64,000 nucleotides of DNA from Marinomonas colpomeniae (GCF_014803385.1 NZ_JACYFC010000001.1:1012136-1076135); one strand, 5' to 3'. Shown: positions 34,829 to 45,354, counted from the stretch's first letter. Made by a program: numbers and translations. Notes: generated by a model from the sequence alone, not told the origin.

Positions 34829-34996
34829 AGTGATTGTGTTTATTAGAAAGCACTTGTTTATTTGTACTGAAAAGATTTGTTCTTACTAAAAAATGTTCAT
34901 TGGAAAAGTTGATAGGTTTGATCCAATAACAGTGTAAATCGATTGTGCGAGAGGGTGCTATGATTCTTTTAATAGCGACTCTTTGTGGAGAAGATG

Positions 34997-36010
34997 ATGA
35001 GTGATTTTATTTTAAAACGTTTGCCTCTGGGTATGTTCTGGCCAACCTTTGACCCTTTCTTATTTTGTGCTTTCCATAATGACAAGTACCCTGAAGGTGA
35101 TGGCGATATGGGTCCTGCTGCGTCTTTGGTAGGACGTATGTTAGGTCAAGATTTTGTCGGTATGGATGGCTGGCGAATGTATCACGGTAAAAAGATACCG
35201 GGCTTTCCTGCTCACCCTCATCGTGGTTTCGAAACGGTTACTATCGTAAACAAGGGCTTGGTAGATCATGCGGACTCCATGGGGGCTTCAGGTCGCTATG
35301 GTGAAGGTGATACCCAATGGATGACGGCTGGAGAGGGTATTCAGCACTCAGAAATGTTTCCTTTGCTAAATGAAGAGGGCAATAATCCACTTGAGCTTTT
35401 TCAGATTTGGCTAAACCTTCCGAGTAAAAACAAAATGGTGCCACCGCATTTTACTATGCTCTGGGATGAAGATACGCCAATTGTGAAAGCGTTGGATGGT
35501 AACGGTCACGAAACCTCTATAAAAGTCGTTGCAGGTACTTTAAATGACGTGGCTGCAGCACCTTGCCCTCCTAATTCCTGGGCTGTTGAAAGTGAAAGTG
35601 ATAGTCATGTCGCAATTTGGATAATTGACTTGCCTGAGCAGGGGCAATGGACCTTACCTGCCGCGGTTTCTGGATTGAATCGAAGTCTTTATTTCTTCGA
35701 AGGTGAACAGGTTGAGTTGAACGGAGTAAAAGGGTCGATCAATGAGGCCTTTGTTCTAAAAAGTGATACCAGCGTCGTGATAAAAAATCTTGGTAAACTC
35801 GCCCGATTTTTGATGTTGCAAGGCCGTCCTATTGGTGAGCACGTAGAGCAACATGGACCTTTTGTGATGAATACAAAAGCTGAACTACAGCAAGCCTTTA
35901 ATGATTACCAAATGACGAAATTTGGTGGTTGGCCTTGGCCTCGTCATGATCAAGTGCATGATAAATCGGCTGAGCGTTTTGCAAAATATGCTGACGCACA
36001 AGTGAAATAA
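34997..36010 (+). CDS. pirin family protein
   Basis: About 337 residues. Bicupin with the N-terminal pirin signature HPHRGFETVTIVNKGLVDHADSMGASGRYGEGDTQWMTAGEGIQHSEMFP, including the metal-binding His and Glu residues. Bacterial pirins have quercetinase or redox-regulatory roles in some species; none is proven here. ATG 34994 and 34997 are both close to GGAG; I use 34997. It stands alone, convergent with gtrA. Confidence 0.88.
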   Translation: MSDFILKRLPLGMFWPTFDPFLFCAFHNDKYPEGDGDMGPAASLVGRMLGQDFVGMDGWRMYHGKKIPGFPAHPHRGFETVTIVNKGLVDHADSMGASGRYGEGDTQWMTAGEGIQHSEMFPLLNEEGNNPLELFQIWLNLPSKNKMVPPHFTMLWDEDTPIVKALDGNGHETSIKVVAGTLNDVAAAPCPPNSWAVESESDSHVAIWIIDLPEQGQWTLPAAVSGLNRSLYFFEGEQVELNGVKGSINEAFVLKSDTSVVIKNLGKLARFLMLQGRPIGEHVEQHGPFVMNTKAELQQAFNDYQMTKFGGWPWPRHDQVHDKSAERFAKYADAQVK

Positions 36011-36022
36011 AACCGTATGGCT

Positions 36023-36493
36023 TTATTTGAATGTGTAACTGGAAAAGACCCAGAAACGAGCTAACAGATAGTTCGCTATCATTCCAATTAATACGCCGGG
36101 AATCATAGCGAGATAAGGCCACAATAAAGAAATAGTTGGGTTGGATACCAAAGGTTGTAGTGTTAAAAGTAAGACATAGCACCCCCAATTTGGGATAAAT
36201 GCCAACATAGAGCTGCCGATAAATTGCATCCACTGCAAAACGGCGGCTTTTTTATTGCTCTCTTTATTGTTTGTAGGGCAGGCAAAAGTGAAGTGCCGAT
36301 TCAACCACCAATTTGAGCTGGCGGCGACCCAAAAAGCTAATCCCCTAGCCGCTGTGTGAGATAACCATAAAGAAAACAGCAGCATGCTGGATAGATCGAC
36401 AAGAAAGCCGATAGCGCCAACCATGGCGAAGCGCATAGCGCTATGGTTTAAAATAGTGTGACTAAAAAAGGTATTTCTTAAAGGTGTGCTCAT
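36023..36493 (-). CDS. GtrA family membrane protein
   Basis: 156 residues with four membrane helices (MRFAMVGAIGFLVDLSSMLLF, ARGLAFWVAASSNWWLNRHFTF, a third near 95–115, and LLWPYLAMIPGVLIGMIANYLLARFWVF). The NWWLNRHFTF motif is typical of GtrA. GtrA-like proteins are thought to flip or help present polyprenyl-linked sugars. With the GT2 and GT39 genes 3 kb away it would complete a GtrABC-like module, although the genes are not contiguous. Confidence 0.85.
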   Translation of the reverse strand: MSTPLRNTFFSHTILNHSAMRFAMVGAIGFLVDLSSMLLFSLWLSHTAARGLAFWVAASSNWWLNRHFTFACPTNNKESNKKAAVLQWMQFIGSSMLAFIPNWGCYVLLLTLQPLVSNPTISLLWPYLAMIPGVLIGMIANYLLARFWVFSSYTFK

Positions 36494-36570
36494 GATGGTA
36501 CTTTAAAGAAACAAGCATCAAAAAAAAGTGAAAGAAATAGGTGGACTATAAATGAATGGATGTTCTAAAG

Positions 36571-36587
36571 GATTCCTTTAAGGAATC
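36571..36587. repeat. 17-bp palindrome upstream of gtrA and the EamA gene
   Basis: GATTCCTT and AAGGAATC around one T. It lies between divergent genes and may be an operator; no regulator is assigned. Confidence 0.45.
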
Positions 36588-36632
36588 TGAAATATGCGTT
36601 TTATTCCTTTTACAAATAGGCGTCTTAGTCTC

Positions 36633-36672
36633 ATGCTTATGCTTATGCTTATGCTTATGCTTATGCTTATGC
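36633..36672 (+). repeat. hexanucleotide tandem repeat (ATGCTT)
   Basis: Six full copies plus four bases of ATGCTT in direct array, all identical. It ends 36 bp before the ATG of the EamA transporter gene, so it sits in the promoter or leader. Copy-number change by slipped strand pairing could alter spacing and expression. Confidence 0.9.
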
Positions 36673-36708
36673 GGTTTCATATCTCTCTTCTTTTAGGATT
36701 TAATCACT

Positions 36709-37596
36709 ATGTGGATTGTCATTACGTTGTTTGCCGCTGGGTGTCAGTCTGTTCGAACTGCTTATCAAAATAGTTTGTCTCGTGAGGCAGGTTTTCTTCA
36801 TGCGACTATGTCTCGTTCTCTTTATGGCTTACCGCTTGTTAGCCTGTACTTATTGGTTTGCTATTTTATTTTTGGTTGGGTGACGTTGCCTATTAATGGG
36901 CTATTTTGGCTGGTGGCCAGTATTTGTGCCGTATCACAAATTATAGCGACGTATTTAATGCTACGGGTTTTTCAGTCTGGTAGTTTTACGCAGGGTACCT
37001 TGTTGGCTAAAACGGAAGCCGTACAGGCTGCGCTTATTGGGTTGCCTTTATTACATTACACGTTAACAGTTGGTGCATGGTTGGGAGTTTTTTTGGGTGT
37101 ATTGGGAGCGCTAGTTATGAGTGTGAAGTGGAAAGACTTAAAGCAAGTCCATAAAGATACCTCTCTTATTTTTGGTTTAGCGAGTGGTTTCTTTTTTGCG
37201 GTCACCTCTGTTACCGCATCGATGGCCAGTCATACGTTATCCGGTTCTATTATTACTGGTGCAGGTGTCACACTTTGGTATGTACTTGCACTGCAATCGG
37301 TTATTTTATGTTGTATTCAAATTATCAGAAGTAGAGATATGCTTGCTCCGTTTAGACGTAGCTTGGGTTTGAGTATGAAGGTCGGTGTGCTTAGTTCTTT
37401 AGGCTCTATTGCTTGGTTTACCGCTTTTTCTCTAGCCAATCCTGCTGTGGTGAAAACATTAGGGCAGATTGAAGTGCTTGGAACCCTTTATTATTCGAAG
37501 GTACGTTTTAAAGAAAAACTTAGTAAACAGCAATGGATCGGCGGCGCTATGATTATGGCGAGTATTGTTCTAGTAGCTACTTCTACCATTAAATAA
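36709..37596 (+). CDS. DMT superfamily (EamA-type) transporter
   Basis: 295 residues, ten predicted helices in two related halves; the second half begins near 150 (LIFGLASGFFFAVTSVTASM). It resembles drug/metabolite exporters, substrate unknown. The opening MWIVITLFAAGCQSVRTAYQNSLS is more diverged than usual EamA proteins. The 5' region carries the ATGCTT array. A VOC gene follows at 10 bp, so the two are probably one operon. Confidence 0.82.
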   Translation: MWIVITLFAAGCQSVRTAYQNSLSREAGFLHATMSRSLYGLPLVSLYLLVCYFIFGWVTLPINGLFWLVASICAVSQIIATYLMLRVFQSGSFTQGTLLAKTEAVQAALIGLPLLHYTLTVGAWLGVFLGVLGALVMSVKWKDLKQVHKDTSLIFGLASGFFFAVTSVTASMASHTLSGSIITGAGVTLWYVLALQSVILCCIQIIRSRDMLAPFRRSLGLSMKVGVLSSLGSIAWFTAFSLANPAVVKTLGQIEVLGTLYYSKVRFKEKLSKQQWIGGAMIMASIVLVATSTIK

Positions 37597-37606
37597 ATGA
37601 GAGTAT

Positions 37607-37960
37607 ATGAAATCTAATAAAATCAATTATGTTGAATTACCTGCGCGAGATTTATCTCTGAATAAAACGTTTTTTAGTCAGGTATTTGGTTGGGGGTTTA
37701 AAGATTATGGTACTGAGTACACGGCTTTTGAAAATGCTGGTTTAGATGGTGGTTTTTTTCAAGCAGATTTTTGTTCTCGACCACAAACTGGTGCGGCTTT
37801 AATTATCTTATTTAGTGATAATTTGGAAGCGACTCTAGAAAAAGTAAAATATTGTGGTGGTACTATTGAACAAGTGATCTTTGAGTTTCCCGGAGGACGA
37901 CGCTTTCACTTTTTAGACCCATGTGGAAACGAGTGGGCTGTGTGGGGCGAACTTAGCTAA
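37607..37960 (+). CDS. VOC family (glyoxalase-like) protein
   Basis: 117 residues of the paired beta-alpha-beta-beta-beta fold (KINYVELPARDLSLNKTFFSQVFGWGFKDYG … FPGGRRFHFLDPCGNEWAVWGE). The FLDPxGNEWAVW ending is typical of the glyoxalase/bleomycin-resistance superfamily. Metal ligands are incomplete to the eye, and substrate cannot be inferred. It follows the EamA gene by 10 bp. Confidence 0.82.
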   Translation: MKSNKINYVELPARDLSLNKTFFSQVFGWGFKDYGTEYTAFENAGLDGGFFQADFCSRPQTGAALIILFSDNLEATLEKVKYCGGTIEQVIFEFPGGRRFHFLDPCGNEWAVWGELS

Positions 37961-38007
37961 TTAAATTATTTCAATTAGCTTTTTCCACTCAAACTGAACT
38001 GAAAATT

Positions 38008-38214
38008 TTAAACGTCTTTATTAGGCTCTTCAGTTGTTTCTTGCTCAACAGGAACAGTGTCTTCAGATGTTTTTACTTCGGCTTCATTCGCTTCTAATAA
38101 AGCGCGTTCCGCCTTAGATATGTATTTAGGTTTGGCTTTTTTGGGATTCACTTTTAAGTTGGCCTGTTTCATACGTTTGCCATATATGTCTTTGATTTTT
38201 TTGCGACGATTCAT
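38008..38214 (-). CDS. DUF2986 small basic protein
   Basis: 68 residues. The start MNRRKKIKDIYGKRMKQANLKVNPKKAKPKYISKAERA is the DUF2986 pattern, seen in marine gammaproteobacteria; function unknown. The N-terminal half is strongly basic and the C-terminal half acidic (EANEAEVKTSEDTVPVEQE), which suggests a nucleic-acid or ribosome-linked role only by charge. Convergent with the VOC gene. Confidence 0.78.
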   Translation of the reverse strand: MNRRKKIKDIYGKRMKQANLKVNPKKAKPKYISKAERALLEANEAEVKTSEDTVPVEQETTEEPNKDV

Positions 38215-38426
38215 ATTTTTTGCTCAAAATGCTCTTGTTTTAGAATATTTAATAGAATGTAAAAGTATTTCACTATAAATACCGAGGCGACTATACCAGC
38301 CTTGTTTATCCTTCGAAAGGCATGGGTGTATTTTTAGTGTTGTTGGTTTCGACTCTAACCAAGTGACTTGATGTTCTGTCTGTTAGCTAAGCGCTGTATA
38401 ATATAGAAAAACTGCAGAGCTAAGCG

Positions 38427-39302
38427 ATGATTTTACCACGTAGAAAATTACCAGCATTAAACTCTCTTCGGGCATTTGAGGTCTCAGGCCGTTGTTTGAG
38501 TTTTCGACGAGCAGCAGAAGAGTTAGGTGTCACGCAAGGCGCTGTTGCGCAACAGGTGCGGGCGCTTGAAGAGCACTTAGGTGTTACATTGTTTGAACGA
38601 TTACCTAGAGGGCTGGCATTAACGCCAAAGGGAATCGTCTATCTTACCGATATTTCTAGAGCCTTCGATATTATGAGTGAAGCAACCACTCATATGATTG
38701 AGCGTTCTGATACCGTAACCATAAGTGTGACACCTACTTTCGCCGCCAAATTACTTATTCCTCGTCTTGGGGAGCTAAATTCCTTGTTTCCTCATATTGA
38801 ATTACGAACGCTCGCCACGGAATCGCTTTCTAATTTCGATGTGGATCAAATTGATATTGCAGTCAGGTTAACAGGCGTGCCATTTTCTTCCAACTTACAA
38901 GCTGAGCCTTTGTTTCATCAAGAGCTTGTTATTGTTGCAAGCCCTCTTATTATAAAAGAGTTAAAACCCTCGTTCACAATTGAAGAATTACAACAGTTTC
39001 CTTTATTACATGATGCCCATAATAATTGGCCTATGATATTGAATTCAAAGGAAAAACTATCAGGTGCTACATTTAATCAAACATCATTAGCGATTGACGC
39101 CGCTTTGGCCGGCCAAGGAGTAGCATTAGTGTGTCGTTCATTTGTGGCAAAAGATCTTGAGTTTGGGCGGTTGATTCAAATAGTAGAAGATTCTTTTTTT
39201 ATTGAGCCTGATTATTTTTTAGTGAAGAAGAAAACCACCAAGACATCGTCAGCCGTTGATGCTGTTTGGCAGTGGTGTCTGGATGAATTTGCCTCTATAT
39301 AA
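38427..39302 (+). CDS. LysR family regulator (GcvA-like)
   Basis: 291 residues: winged helix (LNSLRAFEVSGRCLSFRRAAEELGVTQGAVAQQVRALEEHLGVTLFERL, residues about 9–60) and effector domain from about 90 (ISVTPTFAAKLLIPRLGELNSLFP). Similar in type to the regulator at 17063–18016 but clearly a different protein. Convergent with an EamA transporter gene; target unknown. Confidence 0.88.
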   Translation: MILPRRKLPALNSLRAFEVSGRCLSFRRAAEELGVTQGAVAQQVRALEEHLGVTLFERLPRGLALTPKGIVYLTDISRAFDIMSEATTHMIERSDTVTISVTPTFAAKLLIPRLGELNSLFPHIELRTLATESLSNFDVDQIDIAVRLTGVPFSSNLQAEPLFHQELVIVASPLIIKELKPSFTIEELQQFPLLHDAHNNWPMILNSKEKLSGATFNQTSLAIDAALAGQGVALVCRSFVAKDLEFGRLIQIVEDSFFIEPDYFLVKKKTTKTSSAVDAVWQWCLDEFASI

Positions 39303-39314
39303 GGTAGATTAAAA

Positions 39315-39352
39315 ATAACGCTGTTATACAGTAAGATTCTTAACAGCGTTAT
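39315..39352. terminator. terminator between convergent genes
   Basis: A perfect 12-bp stem, ATAACGCTGTTA (39315–39326) with TAACAGCGTTAT (39341–39352), between the LysR and EamA genes. Confidence 0.7.
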
Positions 39353-39376
39353 ATATTAGTTGTTATTGCATTTTCT

Positions 39377-40261
39377 CTATGTCTTTGATGTTTTTTTAGA
39401 TCCTGTCTGGATGAGAATCACGCCTCCCAAGATTAAGGCTAATGCAATGAATACAAAAATATTAATTTCTTCACCTACAAAAGCACCGATAATAACGGCA
39501 ACAATCGGTGCTATGTAGCTTGTTCCTGACGCTTTTACGGAACCCAATTTCTCTATTATATAATAGTAAAGAAAAAACGCTCCTCCAGTACCCAATAAAC
39601 CAAGTCCAATAATCAGACCTATTAGTGACTTTATATCTGTAGTGATAGCTGATAGGTCTGTAAAATCAGTCAGTATTAATAATGTTATAGACGCAAAACC
39701 TGTTTGCCATGTGGCTAGTGCTAAAGGCGGAATTTTGTGTGGTGATAAAAGGCGTTGAGCGTACACAAATGATACGCCAAGACTCGTCGTTCCTGCCAGC
39801 ATCCAAATAACACCTAGCGGGTCTATGCTTTCGACATGCTCCCAAGGGCGTGCGCTGATTATTATCCCTAAAAAACCTAAGATAACTCCGATTAACATTT
39901 GTAGAGTTGGGCGATCTTTTCTCAGGAATAGGAATGCACATATAAAAGTGAAGATTGGGATTGATCCACTTAATAACCCAGCGATACTGGTTGGAATTAA
40001 TGCGGTACCAGCAACAAATCCATAATAGTAAAATGAAGTGGCGAGTACAGACATAACGGCAAAATGTATGATGTGTTTAAATTGATCTCTATGTAACACC
40101 TTCGAATATAAAGCAATGAGCAGAAGTGGAATAAAACCACATAAAACTCGTAGCATAACGGTTTGTGCTGGCGTAATCAGCAAGGTAGACCACTTCATAA
40201 AAATAAAGTTCGAGCCCCAAATGACCCCTAAAGCGATAAGAGCTAAATAGCTTCTTAGCAT
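39377..40261 (-). CDS. DMT superfamily (EamA) transporter
   Basis: 294 residues from ATG 40261, chosen because GAGG stands 8 bases upstream; an upstream TTG adds 6 residues. Ten membrane helices in two EamA repeats (LIALGVIWGSNFIFMKW … PAQTVMLRVLCGFIPLLLIAL; second repeat from about 155 with LGVIWMLAGTTSLGVSFVYAQRLL). C-terminal IAPIVAVIIGAFVGEEINIFVFIALALILGGVIL is the usual ending. Exporter of unknown metabolite. Confidence 0.88.
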   Translation of the reverse strand: MLRSYLALIALGVIWGSNFIFMKWSTLLITPAQTVMLRVLCGFIPLLLIALYSKVLHRDQFKHIIHFAVMSVLATSFYYYGFVAGTALIPTSIAGLLSGSIPIFTFICAFLFLRKDRPTLQMLIGVILGFLGIIISARPWEHVESIDPLGVIWMLAGTTSLGVSFVYAQRLLSPHKIPPLALATWQTGFASITLLILTDFTDLSAITTDIKSLIGLIIGLGLLGTGGAFFLYYYIIEKLGSVKASGTSYIAPIVAVIIGAFVGEEINIFVFIALALILGGVILIQTGSKKTSKT

Positions 40262-40498
40262 ACGATTGCCTCTAAACAATAAAACACTATTAAATTAGAG
40301 TTTATTGTAGTGTTTAATTTGGTGAAAATCGCGCGATTTAAAAGCACTTAGACTGTAGTTTTTCTATTGAGAGTTTAACGATGGATTTGATTGGGCTATA
40401 CCGAGAATACGACTACTCTGCTATGTGTTTTTTTATTCAGTTTGAAATATCTACCTGTGGAATTGCGAATATTTAACATGGAAGAGTTTGCTAAAAGC

Positions 40499-40533
40499 AA
40501 AAAAAAGCCCTGATCAATGATCAGGGCTTTTTT
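40499..40533. terminator. terminator downstream of tRNA-Leu
   Basis: AAAAAGCCCTGATC and GATCAGGGCTTTTT form a perfect stem around a 4-base loop region, with A/T tracts on both sides, directly after the tRNA 3' end on the minus strand. Confidence 0.85.
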
Positions 40534-40538
40534 AATGT

Positions 40539-40623
40539 TGGTACCAGTAGGCGGACTCGAACCGCCACGCCCGAAGGCAACGGATTTTGAATCCGTCGTG
40601 TCTACCAATTCCACCACACTGGC
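40539..40623 (-). tRNA. tRNA-Leu (anticodon CAA)
   Basis: An 85-nt class II tRNA. The acceptor stem is GCCAGTG paired with TACTGGT, the anticodon loop TTCAAAA lies in the stem ACGGA/TCCGT (anticodon CAA), a long variable arm (GCCTTCGGGC) follows, and the T arm has GGTTCGAGTCC. The 3' CCA is encoded. It precedes queA, divergently. Confidence 0.95.
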
Positions 40624-40780
40624 CTTAAAAAGGTGAGCCGTATTGTATTGGAATTTAGCGGAGTGTCAACGCATTAGGGATTTATTTTTTATCTTTTTAA
40701 TTTGAAGACTCTGAAAAGTACCTTTTTATGCGGATTTTCGCTAAGATACGGCGTCGATTTTTCTAGGTAGTTTTCTTTTC

Positions 40781-41842
40781 ATGCTCGTTTCCGATTATCA
40801 CTTTGATTTGCCCGATTCTTTAATCGCAAATTATCCTATGCCCGATAGAACTTCTAGCCGCTTATTGCATCTTGATGGGCCAAGCGGTGATCTTGTTCAC
40901 CGCCAATTTCCTGATGTCTTGGGTCTAGTGCAGCCGGGAGACTTGATGGTATTCAACAACACTCGTGTTATTCCTGCGAGGGTTTTCGGTCAGAAAGAAT
41001 CTGGTGGTAAAGTTGAGATATTAGTAGAGCGTGTCATTGGTACGAATGAAGCTTTGGCTCATGTTCGTGCGAGTAAGTCTCCAAAGGAAAACAGTAAATT
41101 GTTTTTAGGCCAAGATAAAGGCGAGCAAATTGAGGCGACGATGATTGGCCGCTCTGGTGCTTTGTTTCATCTTGTTTTTGAAGAACCTGTATTAGATGTT
41201 TTGTCTCGTGTTGGTCACATGCCTTTGCCGCCTTATATTGAACGCCCTGATGAAGAAAGTGATCAGGAACGTTACCAAACGGTTTATAACGAAAAGCCCG
41301 GTGCGGTTGCTGCTCCAACGGCAGGTTTGCATTTTGATGATGCGTTGTTGGAGAAGCTAAAAGCAAAAGGCGTGGAAACGGCGTTTGTTACCTTGCATGT
41401 CGGTGCTGGAACGTTTCAGCCAATGAAAGTTGATAATGTGAAAGATCACATTATGCACGCTGAATATGTTGAGGTTGAACAAGACGTTGTTAATCAAGTG
41501 AAAGCAGCAAAAGCCCGTGGCGGTAGAGTGATTGCGGTTGGAACAACCAGTGTGCGTAGTCTTGAATCGGCAAGCCAAAGCGGTCAAATTGAACCGATGA
41601 AGGACGATACCAGTATTTTTATTTACCCTGGTTACGAATTTAAAACAGTAGATGCCTTGATTACGAATTTCCATTTACCTGAATCAACATTAATTATGTT
41701 AATCAGTGCTTTTGCTGGTTATGACCATGTAATGTCAGCGTATAAAAAAGCTGTAGAAGAACAATACCGATTTTTTAGTTATGGCGATGCCATGTTTATT
41801 ACACGTAATGCGCAGGCTACAGGCCCGCAGTCCGCAGATTGA
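40781..41842 (+). CDS. queA: S-adenosylmethionine:tRNA ribosyltransferase-isomerase
   Basis: 353 residues, normal family length. [44 protein letters not shown] and the end [26 protein letters not shown] [15 protein letters not shown] are strong QueA motifs. It moves the ribose part of S-adenosylmethionine onto preQ1 in tRNA to give epoxyqueuosine. The tgt gene, which inserts preQ1, follows at 12 bp. Confidence 0.97.
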   Translation: MLVSDYHFDLPDSLIANYPMPDRTSSRLLHLDGPSGDLVHRQFPDVLGLVQPGDLMVFNNTRVIPARVFGQKESGGKVEILVERVIGTNEALAHVRASKSPKENSKLFLGQDKGEQIEATMIGRSGALFHLVFEEPVLDVLSRVGHMPLPPYIERPDEESDQERYQTVYNEKPGAVAAPTAGLHFDDALLEKLKAKGVETAFVTLHVGAGTFQPMKVDNVKDHIMHAEYVEVEQDVVNQVKAAKARGGRVIAVGTTSVRSLESASQSGQIEPMKDDTSIFIYPGYEFKTVDALITNFHLPESTLIMLISAFAGYDHVMSAYKKAVEEQYRFFSYGDAMFITRNAQATGPQSAD

Positions 41843-43000
<1,158 letters not shown>

Positions 43001-43071
43001 TAAACAAAAATATGTGAATTTCCTTGTTGGAAGTGTCACAACAGTTTCATAAACCATTGGAGAGTTACCCT

Positions 43072-43398
43072 ATGATCGCATTGATCTCACCAGCATACGC
43101 CGAAGGCGGCGCAGCAGCAGATGGCGGTATTTTTAATTTAGTATTGCTTGCTGGCTTCGTTGTTATTTTTTACTTCCTTATGTGGCGCCCACAAGCAAAA
43201 CGTGCAAAAGAGCATAAAAACTTGGTTGCTTCTTTGGGTAAAGGTACTGAAGTCGTAACAGGCGGCGGTGTACTTGGTAAAGTATCTAAAGTAGATGATA
43301 ACTATGTAGTACTTGAAGTTGCTGAAGGTGTTGAAATGAAATTTCAAAAGTCTTCTGTTGCTGCTGTATTGCCTAAAGGGACGTTGAAGTCAATTTAA
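43072..43398 (+). CDS. yajC: Sec translocon accessory protein YajC
   Basis: 108 residues from ATG 43072 with GGAGAG upstream; an earlier in-frame ATG-less start at 43024 adds 16 residues before the recognisable MIALISPAYAEGG. One membrane helix about 22–42 (FNLVLLAGFVVIFYFLMW) and then RPQAKRAKEHKNLVASLGKGTEVVTGGGVLGKVSKVDDNYVVLEVAEGVEM. It joins SecD and SecF in the membrane and stimulates protein export. Confidence 0.95.
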   Translation: MIALISPAYAEGGAAADGGIFNLVLLAGFVVIFYFLMWRPQAKRAKEHKNLVASLGKGTEVVTGGGVLGKVSKVDDNYVVLEVAEGVEMKFQKSSVAAVLPKGTLKSI

Positions 43399-43408
43399 CC
43401 TTCCTGAG

Positions 43409-43447
43409 AAGCGCCTCTAGATTTTATTTTCTAGGAGGCGCTTTTCT
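43409..43447 (+). terminator. hairpin between yajC and secD (possible attenuator)
   Basis: AAGCGCCTCTAGA (43409–43421) and TCTAGGAGGCGCTT (43430–43443) form a stem with one bulged base, followed by TTCTTCTTTTTT. It looks like an intrinsic terminator inside what is normally one operon, so readthrough into secD may be partial or secD may have its own promoter. Confidence 0.65.
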
Positions 43448-43491
43448 TCTTTTTTCGATCCATTTGATTTTTTAGGTTTAAAGGATTTTTC

Positions 43492-45345
43492 ATGCTTAAC
43501 AAGTACCCCTTGTGGAAGTATTTGCTAATTCTTCTTGTTTTGGCTTTGGGGCTACTTTATGCCTTCCCAAATCTTTATCCAGATGATCCAGCTCTACAAC
43601 TGTCAGCCCAAAAAACAACATCTGTTGTTGATCAGAGTACGCTATTAAAAGCGACTGATGCGCTTAAGAAAGCGAATATAGAATTAAAAGAAGCAGAACT
43701 AACCTCTGCTGGCGGTACCTTGCGCTTTAACAGTGGTGAGGACCAACTTGCGGCTAAGCCTGTTGTGGCGGCCGTATTGGGTGACGACTTTGTAACGGCG
43801 CTTAACCTTGTGCCTACGACACCAGATTGGTTGTCTTCATTGGGTGCTGGGCCAGCAAAACTAGGGCTTGATTTACGAGGCGGCGTACATTTCTTATTAG
43901 AAGTAGATACACCTGCAGCGGTTAAGCAGAGACTAGAAGTTAGCTCAAGTGAAATGAAAGCGGCATTACGTAAGGACAAAATCCGTTACCGTAGTGTGGC
44001 TGTAGCAGACAGCGTATTGTCAATTCGATTCTTAAAAGAAGCCGATTTAGATCTTGCTGAAAACTTATTAGGGGATGATTTCCCAGAGTACCGTTATGCA
44101 ACACGTGAAAGTAACGATGAATTTTATTTAGATGTTAGCTTCACTGAAGCGGCGACAAGTGAAATTGAGTCTTATGCATTACAGCAAAACTTAACAACGT
44201 TGCGTAATCGTGTTAATGAGCTAGGTGTGGCTGAGCCTTTGGTACAACGCCAAGGGAGTAATCGTATTGTTGTTGAGTTGCCAGGAGTACAAGATACTGC
44301 TGCGGCAAAACGTATTATCGGTGCAACAGCTAATCTTGAATTTCATTTAGAAGCAGGTCTAGAAGATAGTGGTTCTGATATTGAAACACTAACGTTCCGC
44401 GATGGCAGTGGCCGTACGGCGCGTTTAGAGCGTGACCTTATTATTACAGGTGACAGTGTTTCCGACGCAAGTTCCTCTTTTGATGAAAATGGTCAGCCAC
44501 AAGTAAACATCAGCTTGGATTCAAAAGGCGGCAAACAGATGAGTAAAGTTACTCGTGCTGCTGTTGGGCGTAATATGGGCGTTGTGTTTATAGAGCACAA
44601 ATCTCGCAGTCGCTTTGTTGAAAATGCCGAAGGCAAAATGGAAGAGGTGCGTAGAAGCTACAGTGAGAAAGGTATTATCTCATTGGCGACTATCCAAACC
44701 ACGTTGGGTAATTCATTTCGTATTACAGGGCTAGACAGTCCTCGTGAATCTTCAGAGCTTGCTTTGTTGCTTCGTGCTGGTGCATTAGCTGCGCCAATTT
44801 ACTTTGTAGAAGAGCGTACCATCGGGCCGAGTTTAGGTGCTGAAAACATCAAACTGGGTGTGAGTTCTGCTCAAATTGGTCTGTTAGTTGTTATGTTGTT
44901 CATGCTGGTTTATTACAAGGTATTCGGTGTGTTTGCGAATATTTCATTGGCTATAAATATTATATTGCTGATGGCTTGTATGTCTCTGCTTTCTGCTACG
45001 TTAACGTTACCGGGTATTGCTGGGATCGTATTAACTATGGGGATGGCGGTAGATGCTAATGTATTGATCTTCTCAAGAATAAAAGAAGAGCTAGCGGCTG
45101 GTGTTCCAAATCAGCAGGCAATACATTCGGGCTTTAATCGAGCTTTCACCACTATTTTCGATGCCAATATTACGACCCTACTTGTGGCTGTAATTTTGTT
45201 TGCGGTAGGTACAGGGCCTGTAAAAGGTTTCGCAGTTACTTTGTCGCTTGGTATTCTTACTTCGATGTTTACGGCGATTGTATTGACTCGTGCACAAGTT
45301 AATCTTGTGTATGGTGGCCGTAAAAACAAGAAACTGTATATTTAG
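43492..45345 (+). CDS. secD: protein translocase subunit SecD
   Basis: 617 residues, normal for gammaproteobacterial SecD. Helix 1 about 7–27, a large periplasmic part with LGLDLRGGVHFLLEVD and TTLRNRVNELGVAEPLVQRQGSNRIVVELPGVQD, then five membrane helices (from about 455) with GMAVDANVLIFSRIKEEL. It uses the proton gradient to pull proteins across with SecF. AAAGGA precedes ATG 43492. Confidence 0.97.
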   Translation: MLNKYPLWKYLLILLVLALGLLYAFPNLYPDDPALQLSAQKTTSVVDQSTLLKATDALKKANIELKEAELTSAGGTLRFNSGEDQLAAKPVVAAVLGDDFVTALNLVPTTPDWLSSLGAGPAKLGLDLRGGVHFLLEVDTPAAVKQRLEVSSSEMKAALRKDKIRYRSVAVADSVLSIRFLKEADLDLAENLLGDDFPEYRYATRESNDEFYLDVSFTEAATSEIESYALQQNLTTLRNRVNELGVAEPLVQRQGSNRIVVELPGVQDTAAAKRIIGATANLEFHLEAGLEDSGSDIETLTFRDGSGRTARLERDLIITGDSVSDASSSFDENGQPQVNISLDSKGGKQMSKVTRAAVGRNMGVVFIEHKSRSRFVENAEGKMEEVRRSYSEKGIISLATIQTTLGNSFRITGLDSPRESSELALLLRAGALAAPIYFVEERTIGPSLGAENIKLGVSSAQIGLLVVMLFMLVYYKVFGVFANISLAINIILLMACMSLLSATLTLPGIAGIVLTMGMAVDANVLIFSRIKEELAAGVPNQQAIHSGFNRAFTTIFDANITTLLVAVILFAVGTGPVKGFAVTLSLGILTSMFTAIVLTRAQVNLVYGGRKNKKLYI

Positions 45346-45354
45346 GAGAACGCC

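Noticed and set aside
36633..36672. CRISPR-like repeats
   Set aside because: The repeat unit is only 6 bp with no spacers; it is a simple tandem repeat.
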